Shown here in pieces: positions 14,956 to 24,490 of a DNA stretch of 64,000 nt (the stretch's first letter is position 1; the number at the start of each line of letters is the position of its first letter). A model generated the notes under the pieces. That model worked only from the letters and a program-made list of their open reading frames with translations, ran no database searches and was not told where the DNA came from. The DNA lies in the NCBI RefSeq assembly GCF_016756395.1, contig NZ_AP018365.1, positions 992,001 to 1,056,000 of the forward strand, in the 5' to 3' direction. The stretch is from Streptomyces sp. SN-593. Its GTDB lineage: Bacteria > Actinomycetota > Actinomycetes > Streptomycetales > Streptomycetaceae. The position numbers and the translations under genes were made by a program.

Positions 14956-17900
14956 CTAGCCCTTCTCAGTGACACCCGCGGCGTCGAAGGTGGCGACCTC
15001 GTGCATGACGCGCGCCGCGCTCTGCACCAGCGGCAGCGCCAGCAGCGCCCCCGTCCCCTCGCCGAGCCGCAGGTCGAGGTCGACCAGCGGCCGCAGCCCG
15101 AGGGTGGTGAGCGCCGCGACGTGCCCGGGTTCGGCGCTGCGGTGCCCGGCGATGCACGCAGCGAGCACCTCGGGCGCGATCGCGCGGGCGACCAGCGCGG
15201 CGGCCCCCGCGCTGACGCCGTCCAGCACCACCGGGGTGCGCAGCGCGGCGGCGCCGAGCAGCAGGCCCACCATCGCGGCGTGCTCGAGCCCGCCGACGGC
15301 CGCCAGCACGCTGATGGGGTCCTGGGGGTCGGGCCGGTGCAGTTCGAGGGCCCGCCGGACCACGTCGATCTTGCGGGCGTGCATCTCGTCGTTGATGCCG
15401 GTGCCGCGCCCGGTGACCTCGGCGGGGTCGGCGCCGGTGTAGACGGCGACGATCGCGGCCGACGCCGTGGTGTTGGCGATGCCCATCTCCCCGGTCAGGA
15501 GCGCCTTGTTGCCCGCGGAGACCAGGTCGCGGGCGGTGTCGATGCCGACCTCGATCGCCTTGAGCACCTCCTCGCGGCTCATCGCGGGCCCGGCGGTGAA
15601 GTCCGCGGTGCCCGGCCGTACCTTGCGCGGCAGCAGCCCCGCGGTGGCGGGCAGTTCGGAGGCGACGCCGACGTCGATGACGCAGACCTCGGCGCCGACC
15701 TGGTTGGCGAACGCGTTGCAGACCGCGCCGCCGCCGAGGATGTTGGCCACCATCTGGCCGGTGACCTCCTGCGGCCAGGCGGTCACGCCCTGGGCGTGCA
15801 CGCCGTGGTCCCCGGCGAACACCGCGACGGCCGCGGGCTCGGGGATCGGCGGCGGGCACTGCCGGGACAGCCCGCTGAGCTGCGCGGAGATGATCTCCAG
15901 CATGCCCAGCGCGCCGGCCGGCTTGGTCATCCGCTTCTGCCGCTCCCACGCCTCTCCGAGCGCCTTGGCGTCCAGCGGGCGGATGCCCCGCAGCGTCTCC
16001 TCCAGCAGGTCGTGCGGCTCCTCGCCGGGCAGCGCGCGGTTGCCGTACTCCTCCTCGTGCACGACCCAGGACAGCGGGCGCCGCTGCGACCAGCCCGCCT
16101 GCATCAGCTCGGGCTCCTCGGGGAACTCGTCGACGTACCCCACGCACAGGTAGGCGACGACCTCCAGGTGTTCGGGCAGGCCGAGTTCGGAGACCATCTG
16201 GCGCTCGTCGAAGAAGCTGACCCACCCGACGCCGAGCCCCTCCGCGCGGGCGGCGATCCACAGGTTCTCCACGGCGAGCGCGGAGGAGTAGGGCGCCATC
16301 TGCGGCTGGGTGTGCCGGCCGAGGGTGTGCCGGCCGCCCCGGGTCGGGTCGGCGGTGACCACGATGTTCACCGGGGTGTCGAGGATCGCCTCGATCTTCA
16401 GCTCGCGGAACTGCCGGGCGCGCGCCTTCGGCAGGGACTTCGCGTACGCGTCGCGCTGGGCCATCGCCAGCTCGTGCATCTTCTCGCGGGTCTTCTCGGA
16501 GCGGATCACCACGAAGTCCCACGGCTGGGAGTGGCCGACGCTCGGCGCGGTGTGGGCCGCCTCCAGCACGCGCAGCAGCACGTCGTGCGGGATCGGGTCG
16601 GGCCGGAAGCCGTTGCGGATGTCGCGGCGCTCACGGATCACCCGGTGCACGGCGTCGCGCACGGCGGGGTCGTACGGCTCCGCGGGCGGGCCCTGCGGTA
16701 CGGGCTTCGCGGCGGCCGGCTCCCGCGCCGCCGCCGGGGCGGGCTCGGGGGCGGCGGGCGCCTCGGGCTGCGCGGGTGCGACGGGCCCGTCGGCGGCGGC
16801 GACCAGCTCGGGGGCCGGGACCGCGCCGGGGACCGCCGGGTCGGCGGGGGCCTCCTGCGCGACCGGTACGGCCTCGGCGGCGACCGGCTCGGGAGCCGCC
16901 GGTACGACGGCGGGCTCCGGGGCGGCCGGGGCGGGTCCCGCGTCGGCGACGGGGGCGGGGACGGGCTCGGGGCCGGGTTCGGCTCCGGACCCGGCCGGGG
17001 CCTCCGGGACGGACTGCGGTGCCACGGGCTGCGGTTCGGGCTGCTGGTCGGGAACGGCCTGCTCGGGCGTGACCTGGTCGGGAACGGCCTGCTCCGGTGC
17101 CGGCTGGTCGGACGCGGCCTCTTCCGGCACGGGCTGTTCCGCGGCCTGTTCCGCGGCCGGCGCGCCGCGGCGCTTGCCACGGCGACCCCGCGCGGCGGCC
17201 GCGGGAGCCTGCTCCGCGGCTGCCTGCTCCTGCACGGGCTCGGCCGCCTCCTCGGCGGGCGCCACAGCCCCGGCCTCGTCGGCCGGTACCGGTGCGGGCG
17301 CCACCGGGACCGGGGCGGGCCCGGCTTCGGCGACGGTCTCGGAAGCAGGTGCCGCGGCGGCCTCGGGCGCCGCCGGGGGCGCTTGGACCTGCTGCTCCGG
17401 CGGCTGGGGCGCCGCGAGCCCGCCGTCCGGCGAGGCGGCCGGACCGGCCTGCGCGGGCACGGCCGGCTCGGGAGCGGGCGGGGCGGCCGGCTCGGCGGGA
17501 GCGGGCGCCGCCGCCGCGGGCTGTGCGGGCTCGGGCGCGGCCACCGGGGCCGGCTCGACCGGTGCCGCCGCCTGGGACGGCACCTGCGCCTGCGCTGCGG
17601 CCTCCGGCTGAGGGGCCGGCGCGGACGGCTGCTGCTGGGCCTCGGGCTGCGCCTGCGGCTGGGGCTGCGCGGCCACTTCTGCCGCCGGCTCCGGCTCGGC
17701 CTGCGTCTCGACGGGAGCTTCAGCGGCCGCGGGCTGGGCCGCCTCGGCGGCCGGCGGCACCTCGCCCTGCGCCGCCTCGCTCTGCACCACCGGCTGGACG
17801 GCGTCCTGCTGCGCCGCCTCGGCCGGCGGCTGGGCCGGCTGGGCCGGCTCCTGCTGCGACTGCTGGGGCTGCTCCTGCTGGGGCTGCTCGGCCTGCGGCG

Positions 17901-18969
17901 CCGCCGCCTCGGGCGCCTGCGGCGCGGGCGCGGTGTCCTGGGCCGGCGCCGCCGGCTCGGCCGGGCGCGGCACGCTGTCCGCGCGCGGGATCAGCGACTG
18001 CTGCGAGGCGCCGCCGGGCGCGGCGGGCCACGGGCTGCCCGGGGCGGCGACCGCGGCGCCACCCGGCTCACCGGTCTGCTGCGCGGGGATGCCGTTCGCG
18101 TCGTCGCGCGGAACGTCGAGGTACTCCGGGCCGGACGTCGCCGGCCCGGGCACGGTGACCGCGGGGCCGCGGTCGGCGAGCGAACGCACGGAGACACCGC
18201 CGCTCGGGGTGTCCGGCACGGGCGGCCCCATGTGCAGGGGGCGCCGCGGCACGGCGGGCTGCTGCGGCGCGGGGGGCGCCTCGGCGGAGGTGTTCCACCC
18301 GGCAGCGGCGGGCTGCGGCTGCGCGGGGACGCCGTCCACCGGGTCGGCCTGTGCCGCCGCCGGCTGCGCCGGGGACCCGGAGGCGTCCGGACCGGCGCCG
18401 GCCGGCTGCGCCGGCACCTGCTGAGCCTGGACCTGCTGGGGCTGGGGCTGGACCTGCTGGGGCTGGACCGGCGCGGGCTGCGGCTGCACCGGCTGGGGCC
18501 GGACCTGCTGGGGCTGCTGGGCGACGAAGACCTGCGCGCCGTTGCCGAGCATCGGGGGCGCCACCGTCTCCAGCGGCACCTCGACCGGCACCTCCACGGA
18601 GATCGGCAGATCCACCGACGGCTGGTGCAGGGAGACCGGCTGCTGGAGGAGGTGCGGGGCCTGCTGCTGCGCCGGCACGGGGGCGGGCGGCGGCACCGGC
18701 TGGGGGTCGCTCCAGGAGCCCTGCGTCCCGGGCATCAGCAGCACGTCGTCCTCGTCGTCGTCGAGCTGCGCGCCGGGGGGTGCCGGGTGATCGAGGTAGG
18801 CGTATTCGGGCGCGGTCTGGTCGTCCACGGGCTCGGTACCCCAATCCGGTTGCTGCGGCACGCCGTTGCCGGGAAAGGCCGTGTGCGGCGGGAGAAGCGC
18901 CTCGGCGCCCGTGTCCGCGCCAGCGTTCTCCGGCAGCCCCTCGCCGGGGATCTGACCGGTGTCCGTCAT
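14956..18969 (-). CDS. cobT: BluB-CobT fusion with long disordered N-terminus
   Basis: 1337 aa in three parts. Residues 1 to about 760 are almost entirely Pro, Ala, Gln and Glu with no globular signature. About 765-980 is a nitroreductase-fold flavin enzyme of the BluB type (RRDIRNGFRPDPIP, APSVGHSQPWDFVVIRS, LGVGWVSFFD), which makes 5,6-dimethylbenzimidazole from FMN. About 985-1337 is CobT, which activates that base to alpha-ribazole phosphate (FAGDHGVHAQGV, TGEMGIANTTASA); the catalytic Glu is in LGEGTGALLALP. Joining producer and user of the lower ligand is chemically sensible. The ATG has GAGGGG 6 nt upstream, and no earlier start is needed. Whether the disordered part scaffolds other cobalamin enzymes is open. 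Confidence 0.92.
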   Translation of the reverse strand: MTDTGQIPGEGLPENAGADTGAEALLPPHTAFPGNGVPQQPDWGTEPVDDQTAPEYAYLDHPAPPGAQLDDDEDDVLLMPGTQGSWSDPQPVPPPAPVPAQQQAPHLLQQPVSLHQPSVDLPISVEVPVEVPLETVAPPMLGNGAQVFVAQQPQQVRPQPVQPQPAPVQPQQVQPQPQQVQAQQVPAQPAGAGPDASGSPAQPAAAQADPVDGVPAQPQPAAAGWNTSAEAPPAPQQPAVPRRPLHMGPPVPDTPSGGVSVRSLADRGPAVTVPGPATSGPEYLDVPRDDANGIPAQQTGEPGGAAVAAPGSPWPAAPGGASQQSLIPRADSVPRPAEPAAPAQDTAPAPQAPEAAAPQAEQPQQEQPQQSQQEPAQPAQPPAEAAQQDAVQPVVQSEAAQGEVPPAAEAAQPAAAEAPVETQAEPEPAAEVAAQPQPQAQPEAQQQPSAPAPQPEAAAQAQVPSQAAAPVEPAPVAAPEPAQPAAAAPAPAEPAAPPAPEPAVPAQAGPAASPDGGLAAPQPPEQQVQAPPAAPEAAAAPASETVAEAGPAPVPVAPAPVPADEAGAVAPAEEAAEPVQEQAAAEQAPAAAARGRRGKRRGAPAAEQAAEQPVPEEAASDQPAPEQAVPDQVTPEQAVPDQQPEPQPVAPQSVPEAPAGSGAEPGPEPVPAPVADAGPAPAAPEPAVVPAAPEPVAAEAVPVAQEAPADPAVPGAVPAPELVAAADGPVAPAQPEAPAAPEPAPAAAREPAAAKPVPQGPPAEPYDPAVRDAVHRVIRERRDIRNGFRPDPIPHDVLLRVLEAAHTAPSVGHSQPWDFVVIRSEKTREKMHELAMAQRDAYAKSLPKARARQFRELKIEAILDTPVNIVVTADPTRGGRHTLGRHTQPQMAPYSSALAVENLWIAARAEGLGVGWVSFFDERQMVSELGLPEHLEVVAYLCVGYVDEFPEEPELMQAGWSQRRPLSWVVHEEEYGNRALPGEEPHDLLEETLRGIRPLDAKALGEAWERQKRMTKPAGALGMLEIISAQLSGLSRQCPPPIPEPAAVAVFAGDHGVHAQGVTAWPQEVTGQMVANILGGGAVCNAFANQVGAEVCVIDVGVASELPATAGLLPRKVRPGTADFTAGPAMSREEVLKAIEVGIDTARDLVSAGNKALLTGEMGIANTTASAAIVAVYTGADPAEVTGRGTGINDEMHARKIDVVRRALELHRPDPQDPISVLAAVGGLEHAAMVGLLLGAAALRTPVVLDGVSAGAAALVARAIAPEVLAACIAGHRSAEPGHVAALTTLGLRPLVDLDLRLGEGTGALLALPLVQSAARVMHEVATFDAAGVTEKG

Positions 18970-19321
18970 GCGTGCCCCTCGCCCATCGGTTTCGCTCCTT
19001 CCAGCCGCTGCGCCCTGCATGACCCGACCCCCTACGACGACTAACGAGCGGGCCCGGCATGCGGCACGTCGGACCCGGCGCGCCCGCACAGCGCGACGCC
19101 CCGTCAACGTGTGATGACGGCACAACGATCGGTCAGCCTACCCCGGGTCCGACCGCCGTCAGGCCGGTAGTCCGCACCTCGGGACGTATCTCACACCGGC
19201 CCGGCAAGTACCGGCGCCACCAGCGGAAACGCCCTGCGCACCCGTCCCGTTGGCCTTCTCCTCCAGGCAACGGCGGGCCGCCGCCGGGGCGGTCGGGGAC
19301 CGGGGGCGCGGCGGCCGTCGG
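18970..19321 (-). promoter_or_regulatory. Gap upstream of the bluB-cobT fusion
   Basis: A 352-bp stretch without a supported gene. On the minus strand a TAGGCT (-10; plus positions 19135-19140) follows CTGACG (19157-19162) at 16 nt, a plausible but weak promoter for the fusion gene, with a leader of about 160 nt. I looked for the cobalamin-riboswitch core here and did not find it. Confidence 0.35.
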
Positions 19322-20548
19322 TCAGCGCCTGGAGCCACTGAGCGCGAAGCTCACCGATCGCTCACGCTCGGCCCAGTCGCTGTCCAGTTCGACGGACTGC
19401 AACAGGCTCCGCTCGACGTCGTAACCGCCCTCGAAGAGGGCCCTGGTGATCGCCTCGGCCTCGTCCCGGTTGCCGGCCGCGGTCACGATCCGCTCCGGCC
19501 GCCGGGCCGCGACGGCGGCCGCCACGTCGGGGTCGGCGGTGCCGATCCGGACCACGTCGGGCTCGGGCAGGTCCTCCAGCGCGGTGGGCGCGGTGCCGTG
19601 CACGACCTGGAGTTGGACGCCGACCCGGCGGGCCGTCGCGGTGATCCAGTCGCAGGCGTCGGCGTCGCTGTCGACCGCGATGACGGCGGCGCCGAAGCCG
19701 GCCGCCTCCACCGCGAGGGAGCCGTCGGCGGCGCCGATGTCCCAGACCAGGTCACCGGGCCGCGGCCCGAGCCGGGCGAGTTGGAGGGCGCGCAACTGGG
19801 CCGGGAGGTGGCCGCCGTACTCCGCCGCGGGCAGCGCCCAGCCGCGGGCCGCTCCCGGGAACCCCGGGTCGCGCCCGGCGATCCAGCCGCCGCCGGAGTG
19901 GGTGGCGGGGCCGCCGAGCGCGGCGATGCCGTGGCCGCGGGTGGAGATCCCGCCGACCACCAGCACCACGTTCGGGTCGCGCCATATGTGGTCCGCCACC
20001 TTGTCGGAGGTGAGGACCGACACCTCCTCCTGCTCGGTGCCCAGGGCCTCGCAGATCACGAAGGTGCGGTGGACGCCCGTGAGCATGAGGGCGAGTTCGG
20101 CGGGCCCGGCGCCCGGCGCGGTGAGCACGGCGACCTTCGCGTGGGCGCGGCAGACGTTGACCGCCCGGCGCAGCGTGCGGCTGGTCGCGACCACGACGCG
20201 GGCGTCGTCCCACGGCATCCCGGCGCGGGCGAAGGCGCGGGCGACCGCGGAGACGGCGGGCACGACCTCGACCTCCAGGCCGAGTTCGGGGGCGCGCAGC
20301 GCGCGGACCACACCGAAGAAGCCCGGGTCGCCGTCGGCCAGCACCACCGCGGTGCCCCGGTGCCCGGCGATCCGGCGGGCGGCGATGTCGATGCTGCCGA
20401 GCACGATCTGCTCGGCGCCCTTCGGGACGTCCGCCAGGGCGAGGTGGTGCCGGGTGCCGGCCACGAGTGTGGCGGCGTCGAGTGCGGCCCGCGCCGCGCC
20501 GGACAGCGCGGTGCCGTCCCATCCGATCACGGTGACCCGGTCGGCCAT
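19322..20548 (-). CDS. cobL: Precorrin-6Y C5,15-methyltransferase (CbiE-CbiT fusion)
   Basis: A 408-aa bifunctional enzyme of the aerobic-type cobalamin pathway. It methylates C-5 and C-15 of the corrin ring and decarboxylates the C-12 acetate. The N-terminal CbiE half shows VTVIGWDG and VVLADGDPGFFGVVRAL. The C-terminal CbiT half has the Rossmann SAM loop DLVWDIGAADGSLAVEAA and the NRDEAEAIT region. GGAGG precedes ATG by about 9 nt. A TAGAGT hexamer (minus; 20587-20592) could be its -10 element. It is read in the same direction as cobT and cobA but is separated from them by gaps. Confidence 0.93.
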   Translation of the reverse strand: MADRVTVIGWDGTALSGAARAALDAATLVAGTRHHLALADVPKGAEQIVLGSIDIAARRIAGHRGTAVVLADGDPGFFGVVRALRAPELGLEVEVVPAVSAVARAFARAGMPWDDARVVVATSRTLRRAVNVCRAHAKVAVLTAPGAGPAELALMLTGVHRTFVICEALGTEQEEVSVLTSDKVADHIWRDPNVVLVVGGISTRGHGIAALGGPATHSGGGWIAGRDPGFPGAARGWALPAAEYGGHLPAQLRALQLARLGPRPGDLVWDIGAADGSLAVEAAGFGAAVIAVDSDADACDWITATARRVGVQLQVVHGTAPTALEDLPEPDVVRIGTADPDVAAAVAARRPERIVTAAGNRDEAEAITRALFEGGYDVERSLLQSVELDSDWAERERSVSFALSGSRR

Positions 20549-20666
20549 CGTCGTCTGCCTCCATGGCGTGTGAGGGTCCCGCCGAAACTCTAACCCGCCG
20601 CGGCCCCGGCGCGGAGGCCGGTTCCGGCGGTTCGGGGATCACCCGCCGCCGGGTGGTGACGCGCCC

Positions 20667-21311
20667 TCACCACAGGGTGCGCGCGGACACGCGGCCGGGC
20701 GTTCCTCCCAGGGCGCCGGGCTCGTCGAGGTCCTCCCGCAGCAGGCTCCACACCAGCAGGTCCGTGCGGACCTCGGCCCACGCCCCGGCCGGGTCCGCGT
20801 CGGGGCGGGCCCGGACGATGCCGGCGCTGCGCAGCACCCCTTCGCTGACGCACCCGATCTTCTGCGCGACCTGTTGGGAGGCGGTGTTGTCCGCCGCGGT
20901 GCGCAGTTCGACCCGCTCGAAGCCCTGGTCCCGCAGCAGCCAGCGGCAGACGGTGAGCACCGACTCGCAGGCGTACCCCTCGCCGCGGGCCCAGCTCGCG
21001 GTGAGGTACCCCGCCTCGGTGCCGCGGATGCGCCAGTCCGTGTTCTGGAGGGTGACGGTGCCGACCAGCCGCTGGGTGAGCATCTCGGTGACCGCCAGCA
21101 CCAGCCCGCGGCCCTGGGCGCGCTCGGCGGGCGCGCTCCTGGTGACGAACTCCAGGGCGTCGGCCGCGCTGTAGGGCTGGGGCACGTTCGTCCACGCCGC
21201 GATCAGCTCGTCGTTCATCATCTCCACGAGTGCGGGGATGTCGTCCTCGTCGTACGGGCGCAGCACCAGCCGGTCCGTACTGAGTGAGATGTCCGGAAAG
21301 GTGGAGGTCAT
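20667..21311 (-). CDS. RimJ/RimL-type GNAT acetyltransferase
   Basis: A 214-aa N-acetyltransferase of the RimJ/RimL subgroup, which acetylates N-termini of proteins or small substrates. LSTDRLVLRPYDEDDIPAL is the typical N-terminus, GTVTLQNTDWRIRGTEAGYL the central strands, WARGEGYACES the acetyl-CoA loop, and VELRTAADNTASQQVAQKIG the C-terminal motif. The start has GGAGCACGA just upstream; an in-frame extension further out is low-complexity. It stands between cobL and a divergently read methyltransferase. The substrate is unknown. Confidence 0.87.
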   Translation of the reverse strand: MTSTFPDISLSTDRLVLRPYDEDDIPALVEMMNDELIAAWTNVPQPYSAADALEFVTRSAPAERAQGRGLVLAVTEMLTQRLVGTVTLQNTDWRIRGTEAGYLTASWARGEGYACESVLTVCRWLLRDQGFERVELRTAADNTASQQVAQKIGCVSEGVLRSAGIVRARPDADPAGAWAEVRTDLLVWSLLREDLDEPGALGGTPGRVSARTLW

Positions 21312-21532
21312 TCGTGCTCCGTAACCAGGGCATGGGTGGATTGCACAGCATGCAGTATCGCGCCCGGCACGCGCCGGGCAGGGTCGGCGGAGGCCCGCGG
21401 GGCGGCGGCGCGGTACGGCCGGACGGGGTGAACTCGCCCGCGGCACAGGGCGGATGGACCCGTGGAAGCGGTGTCTCGCCGTTCGGTCGTGGTATCCGTG
21501 AACGTCATCCGATCCTGCTACCGTCTGCCCGC

Positions 21533-22339
21533 GTGAGAGTGCACCACGCAGCAGGAGTCGGCTATCAGCGGGCCGCGGGGGTCTACGAGCGCTCCCGGCC
21601 CTCCTATCCGCTCGCGGCGCTCGCCGACCTCGCGGACGCGTTGCCGCTGGAGCGGGGCCGCACCGTGGTCGACCTGGGAGCGGGCACCGGCAAGTTCACC
21701 AGGCTGCTGGCGCTGACCGGGGCGGAGGTGCTCGCGGTGGAGCCGGTCGCGGAGATGCGGGAGCGGCTGGCGGAGCTGCTGCCCGGGGTGGCGGTGTCCG
21801 CGGGGACCGCGGAGGACACCGGGCTGCGCGCGCGGTGCGCGGACGCGGTGGTGGCGGCGCAGTCCTGGCACTGGTTCGAGGCGGACCGGGCGCTGGCGGA
21901 GGTCGAGCGGCTGCTGCGGCCGGGTGGCGCGCTGGTGCTGGTGTGGAACACCTACGACACGTCGGTGCCGTGGGTGCGGGACTACCAGGACATCTACTTC
22001 CGGCTGGCCCCGCGCGACCTGCCGAGTCCGCCGCTGGCCGCGGGCGGCGGGCCGGTGGCGGTGGGCGACCCGGCCCGCGCCTGGCGGGAGGCGTTCGCCG
22101 CGCGTCCGGGCTGGGGCGTCATCGAGGAGCGGCACTGGCCGAACCCGCACTCCACGACGGTCGCCGACGTGGTGGAGCGGATGATGTCCTCCAGTCACAT
22201 CGCCGTGCTCGACCCGGCCCGGCAGGCGCGGGTGCGCGCGGAGGTGCGGGCGGTGCTGGGCGCGCACGACGCGACGCGGGGCAGCGGGGCGATCGAGATG
22301 CCGTACACCACCGACGTGTACTGGGTGCGGCACGACTGA
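21533..22339 (+). CDS. Class I SAM-dependent methyltransferase
   Basis: A 268-aa Rossmann methyltransferase of the Methyltransf_11/UbiE-like group. Motif I is VVDLGAGTGKFTRLLA, motif II EVLAVEPVAEM, and GTAEDTGLRARCADAVVAAQSWHWF is the family's post-motif. RLLRPGGALVLVW closes the core. GTG was taken as the start. It lacks a ribosome binding site, but TACCGT ends 7 or so nt before it, as expected for a leaderless transcript. The substrate is not deducible, and the neighbouring genes do not form a pathway with it. Confidence 0.87.
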   Translation: MRVHHAAGVGYQRAAGVYERSRPSYPLAALADLADALPLERGRTVVDLGAGTGKFTRLLALTGAEVLAVEPVAEMRERLAELLPGVAVSAGTAEDTGLRARCADAVVAAQSWHWFEADRALAEVERLLRPGGALVLVWNTYDTSVPWVRDYQDIYFRLAPRDLPSPPLAAGGGPVAVGDPARAWREAFAARPGWGVIEERHWPNPHSTTVADVVERMMSSSHIAVLDPARQARVRAEVRAVLGAHDATRGSGAIEMPYTTDVYWVRHD

Positions 22340-22427
22340 GCGACGGCCGTCACGCGCGCGCCCGCGGGCGGCTGGAAGCGGTCCCCCGGCGGCGAAGAGG
22401 GGTCGGCGCCCGTAATACAGTCGTCGC

Positions 22428-22796
22428 ATGCTCGATTGGGTCATCTGGACGGTCTCCGTGCTCGCGCTGCTGCTCGCGGCGTGGTGCGGCTGGGCCGCCT
22501 ACCGCGACTCGGCGACGAAGGACTGGCACTTCGCCGGGATGGCCGTGGTCACCCTCGCGGTGCTGGTGCAGCTCGTCGTCTCGGTCGTCCAGCTCGCCCG
22601 GGGGGACCGGCCGGAGCACGGCATGGCGGTGTTCGTGCCCTACCTGATCGGCGCGGTGTGCGCGATCCCGGCGGCGGCGTTCATGTCGCTCGCGGAGCGC
22701 ACCCGTTGGGGTTCGGCGATCGTGGCGGCCGGCGGGGTGATCCTGGCCGTGCTGGAGCTGCGGCTGGACCAGATCTGGGGAGCGGGACATGGCTGA
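22428..22796 (+). CDS. Four-helix small membrane protein
   Basis: A 122-aa protein with four hydrophobic segments (about residues 3-25, 36-60, 66-88 and 93-112), including FVPYLIGAVCAIPAAAFMSL. No enzyme motif is visible and I do not recognise a family. A TAATAC hexamer 10 nt before the ATG and the absence of a ribosome binding site suggest leaderless expression. Its stop overlaps the start of the next gene by 8 bp (ATGGCTGA), so the two membrane proteins are likely co-translated. Confidence 0.75.
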   Translation: MLDWVIWTVSVLALLLAAWCGWAAYRDSATKDWHFAGMAVVTLAVLVQLVVSVVQLARGDRPEHGMAVFVPYLIGAVCAIPAAAFMSLAERTRWGSAIVAAGGVILAVLELRLDQIWGAGHG

Positions 22797-23391
22797 GGGC
22801 AGCACCGGGAACACAGTGGAGGGCAGCGACGTGACGTCACCCCGGCCGGCGGCCGAGACGGCAGGGCAGGCGGCCCGGCCGGAGCCGGAAGAGGCGGGGC
22901 GGGCCGGGGCGTCCGGCGGCGCCGGGGGCGGACCGGCGGACGGCGGGCCCTCGGCCGGGGGGAGGATCGGCACCGGTCCCGGCCGGCTGCTGCTCTCGCT
23001 CTACGCGGTCTTCACGGTCGCGGCGCTGTCCCGCTCGATCGTGCAGCTCAGCACGAAGTACCACGAGGCACCGCTGGCGTACGTGCTGTCCGGCGTGGCC
23101 GGAGTCGTCTACGCGGTCATCACCGTCGCGCTGTGGCGGGGCGGCGACGCGGCCCGCAGGGTGGCCCTGGTCTCCTGCTCGGCGGAACTGGTCGGGGTGG
23201 TCACGGTCGGCGTGCTGACCGTGGTGGACTCCTCGGCCTTCCCCGACGCGACCGTGTGGTCCGACTTCGGCATCGGCTACGTCTTCCTGCCGGTCGCGCT
23301 GCCGGTCGCCGGCCTGCTGTGGCTGCGCCGCTCCGCCCGGCAGGGGGCGGAGGCGGCGCCGGCACGGCGGACCGGGACCGGCGGCGCGTGA
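22789..23391 (+). CDS. Membrane protein with disordered N-terminus
   Basis: A 200-aa protein. Residues 1-62 are Gly/Ala/Glu/Pro-rich and disordered. Four hydrophobic segments then begin near RLLLSLYAVFTVAALSRS and end with YVFLPVALPVAGLLWLRR, followed by a short basic tail. The family is not recognised, but integral membrane proteins of this size are common and conserved in streptomycetes. Overlap with the preceding four-helix protein implies they act or assemble together. Confidence 0.75.
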   Translation: MAEGSTGNTVEGSDVTSPRPAAETAGQAARPEPEEAGRAGASGGAGGGPADGGPSAGGRIGTGPGRLLLSLYAVFTVAALSRSIVQLSTKYHEAPLAYVLSGVAGVVYAVITVALWRGGDAARRVALVSCSAELVGVVTVGVLTVVDSSAFPDATVWSDFGIGYVFLPVALPVAGLLWLRRSARQGAEAAPARRTGTGGA

Positions 23392-23434
23392 GGCCCGGAC
23401 CCGGCGGGCGCGGGGCGCCCCGGTCCGGTCCGCG

Positions 23435-23956
23435 TCAGGCGGTCGCGGCGTAGCTTCCGGCGGGGGCCGGCGGGAGCGACGCGGTCTTCTCCATGTGCAC
23501 CAGGCTGAGCCGGCGGCTGACCGGTTCGGCGGCGCCCACCTGCTCGTAACCGAGCTTGCGGTACATCCGCTGGTGCACCTGGCTGCGGTGACCGGTGAAC
23601 AGCCGGTAGCGCTTGGCCTCGGCTTCGGCGGCGAGGCGGTCCTCGAGTGCGGCGAGCAGGCGCCCGCCGAGCCCGTGCCGCTGGAGGCGCGGGTGGACGA
23701 TCAGTTTGCCGATGCGGGCGGTGCCGTCGTCGTCGACGGCGCCGCGTACGGAACCGACGACCTCCTCGCCGAGCCGCGCCACGAGGACGGTGCCCCCGGC
23801 GAGTTCGGCGCGCAGCTCGTCGAGGGTCTGGGTGAGCGGTTCGATGGTGTAGTCGCCGTACAGCTCTGCTTCGCCCTGATAGCACAGGTACTGGAGTTTC
23901 AGGATCTTCTCGGCGTCGCCGTGGTTCGCCGTAGAGATGGTCACGCTCATGCCCAT
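23435..23956 (-). CDS. GNAT N-acetyltransferase
   Basis: A 173-aa single-domain acetyltransferase. EILKLQYLCYQGEAELYGDY is the substrate-side helix region. GKLIVHPRLQRHGLGGRLLAALE is the acetyl-CoA loop (RHGLGG), and GHRSQVHQRMYRKLGYEQV is the C-terminal part. The ATG at the far end of MGMSV has GGAGG 10 nt upstream; the second Met is also possible. The substrate is unknown. It is convergent with the membrane-protein pair. Confidence 0.87.
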   Translation of the reverse strand: MGMSVTISTANHGDAEKILKLQYLCYQGEAELYGDYTIEPLTQTLDELRAELAGGTVLVARLGEEVVGSVRGAVDDDGTARIGKLIVHPRLQRHGLGGRLLAALEDRLAAEAEAKRYRLFTGHRSQVHQRMYRKLGYEQVGAAEPVSRRLSLVHMEKTASLPPAPAGSYAATA

Positions 23957-24490
23957 GTCGCGCGGGCCTCCCCTTCGAAATCCGTCCGGGCTTTCTGAGG
24001 GTGTGGTGCGCGCCCGGAACGTGTGCCTGTGCGGAGTTGATGCGAATGTGCGCTCGATGTCGCCTCCGCTGGCGCCGATGATCGCACAGACGAACCGGCC
24101 GGGTACCGGTGGTGCGGCGTCCGGCACAGCGCCGCCGGGGCGGGCCCAAGGCACGCCGGGACGTCGGCTGTTTACCGTGCATTACCCCGTCCCACCGGGG
24201 ATTCAACCCTCCGATTCACGACCGGAACGGGCCGTGGCGCGCCGACACCGGGCGACCTGGGGGCGGCGGCCCTGTGATATTCCCAACTCCCGGCCCGCGC
24301 AGGGGGGACGGCGGGGGTCGGATCTGCGGCCCCGGACCGGCCCCGGACCGGGCCCGGCCTGCGCGGACGTGCGGTACCCGGCGGGTGGACCCGGCGCGCG
24401 CGGGCGGCGGGCGCGCAAGTACCGTCGTGGGTGTACGGACCGGTAGGGTCGGTCCACGAGTTGACGTCCGTACCAGCCCGGAGGGGTCCG
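23957..24490. other. Divergent promoter region without a gene
   Basis: 534 bp between a GNAT gene and the acyltransferase gene, with no supported coding sequence. Near the right end GGACCG (24437-24442) and CGGTCC (24450-24455) form an inverted repeat around TAGGGT, a possible -10 for the acyltransferase. A somewhat A+T-richer part at 23975-24060 probably holds the promoter of the GNAT gene. Confidence 0.45.

Noticed and set aside
16638..18424. Very long Arg/Pro/Gly-rich frames opposite the bluB-cobT gene
   Set aside because: They are mirror effects of the low-complexity Pro/Ala/Gln coding region; third-position bias supports only the minus-strand frame.
19330..19345. GCCACTG resembling part of a cobalamin-riboswitch motif
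   Set aside because: It is inside the coding end of cobL, lacks the rest of the riboswitch core, and is on the wrong side for regulating cobL.
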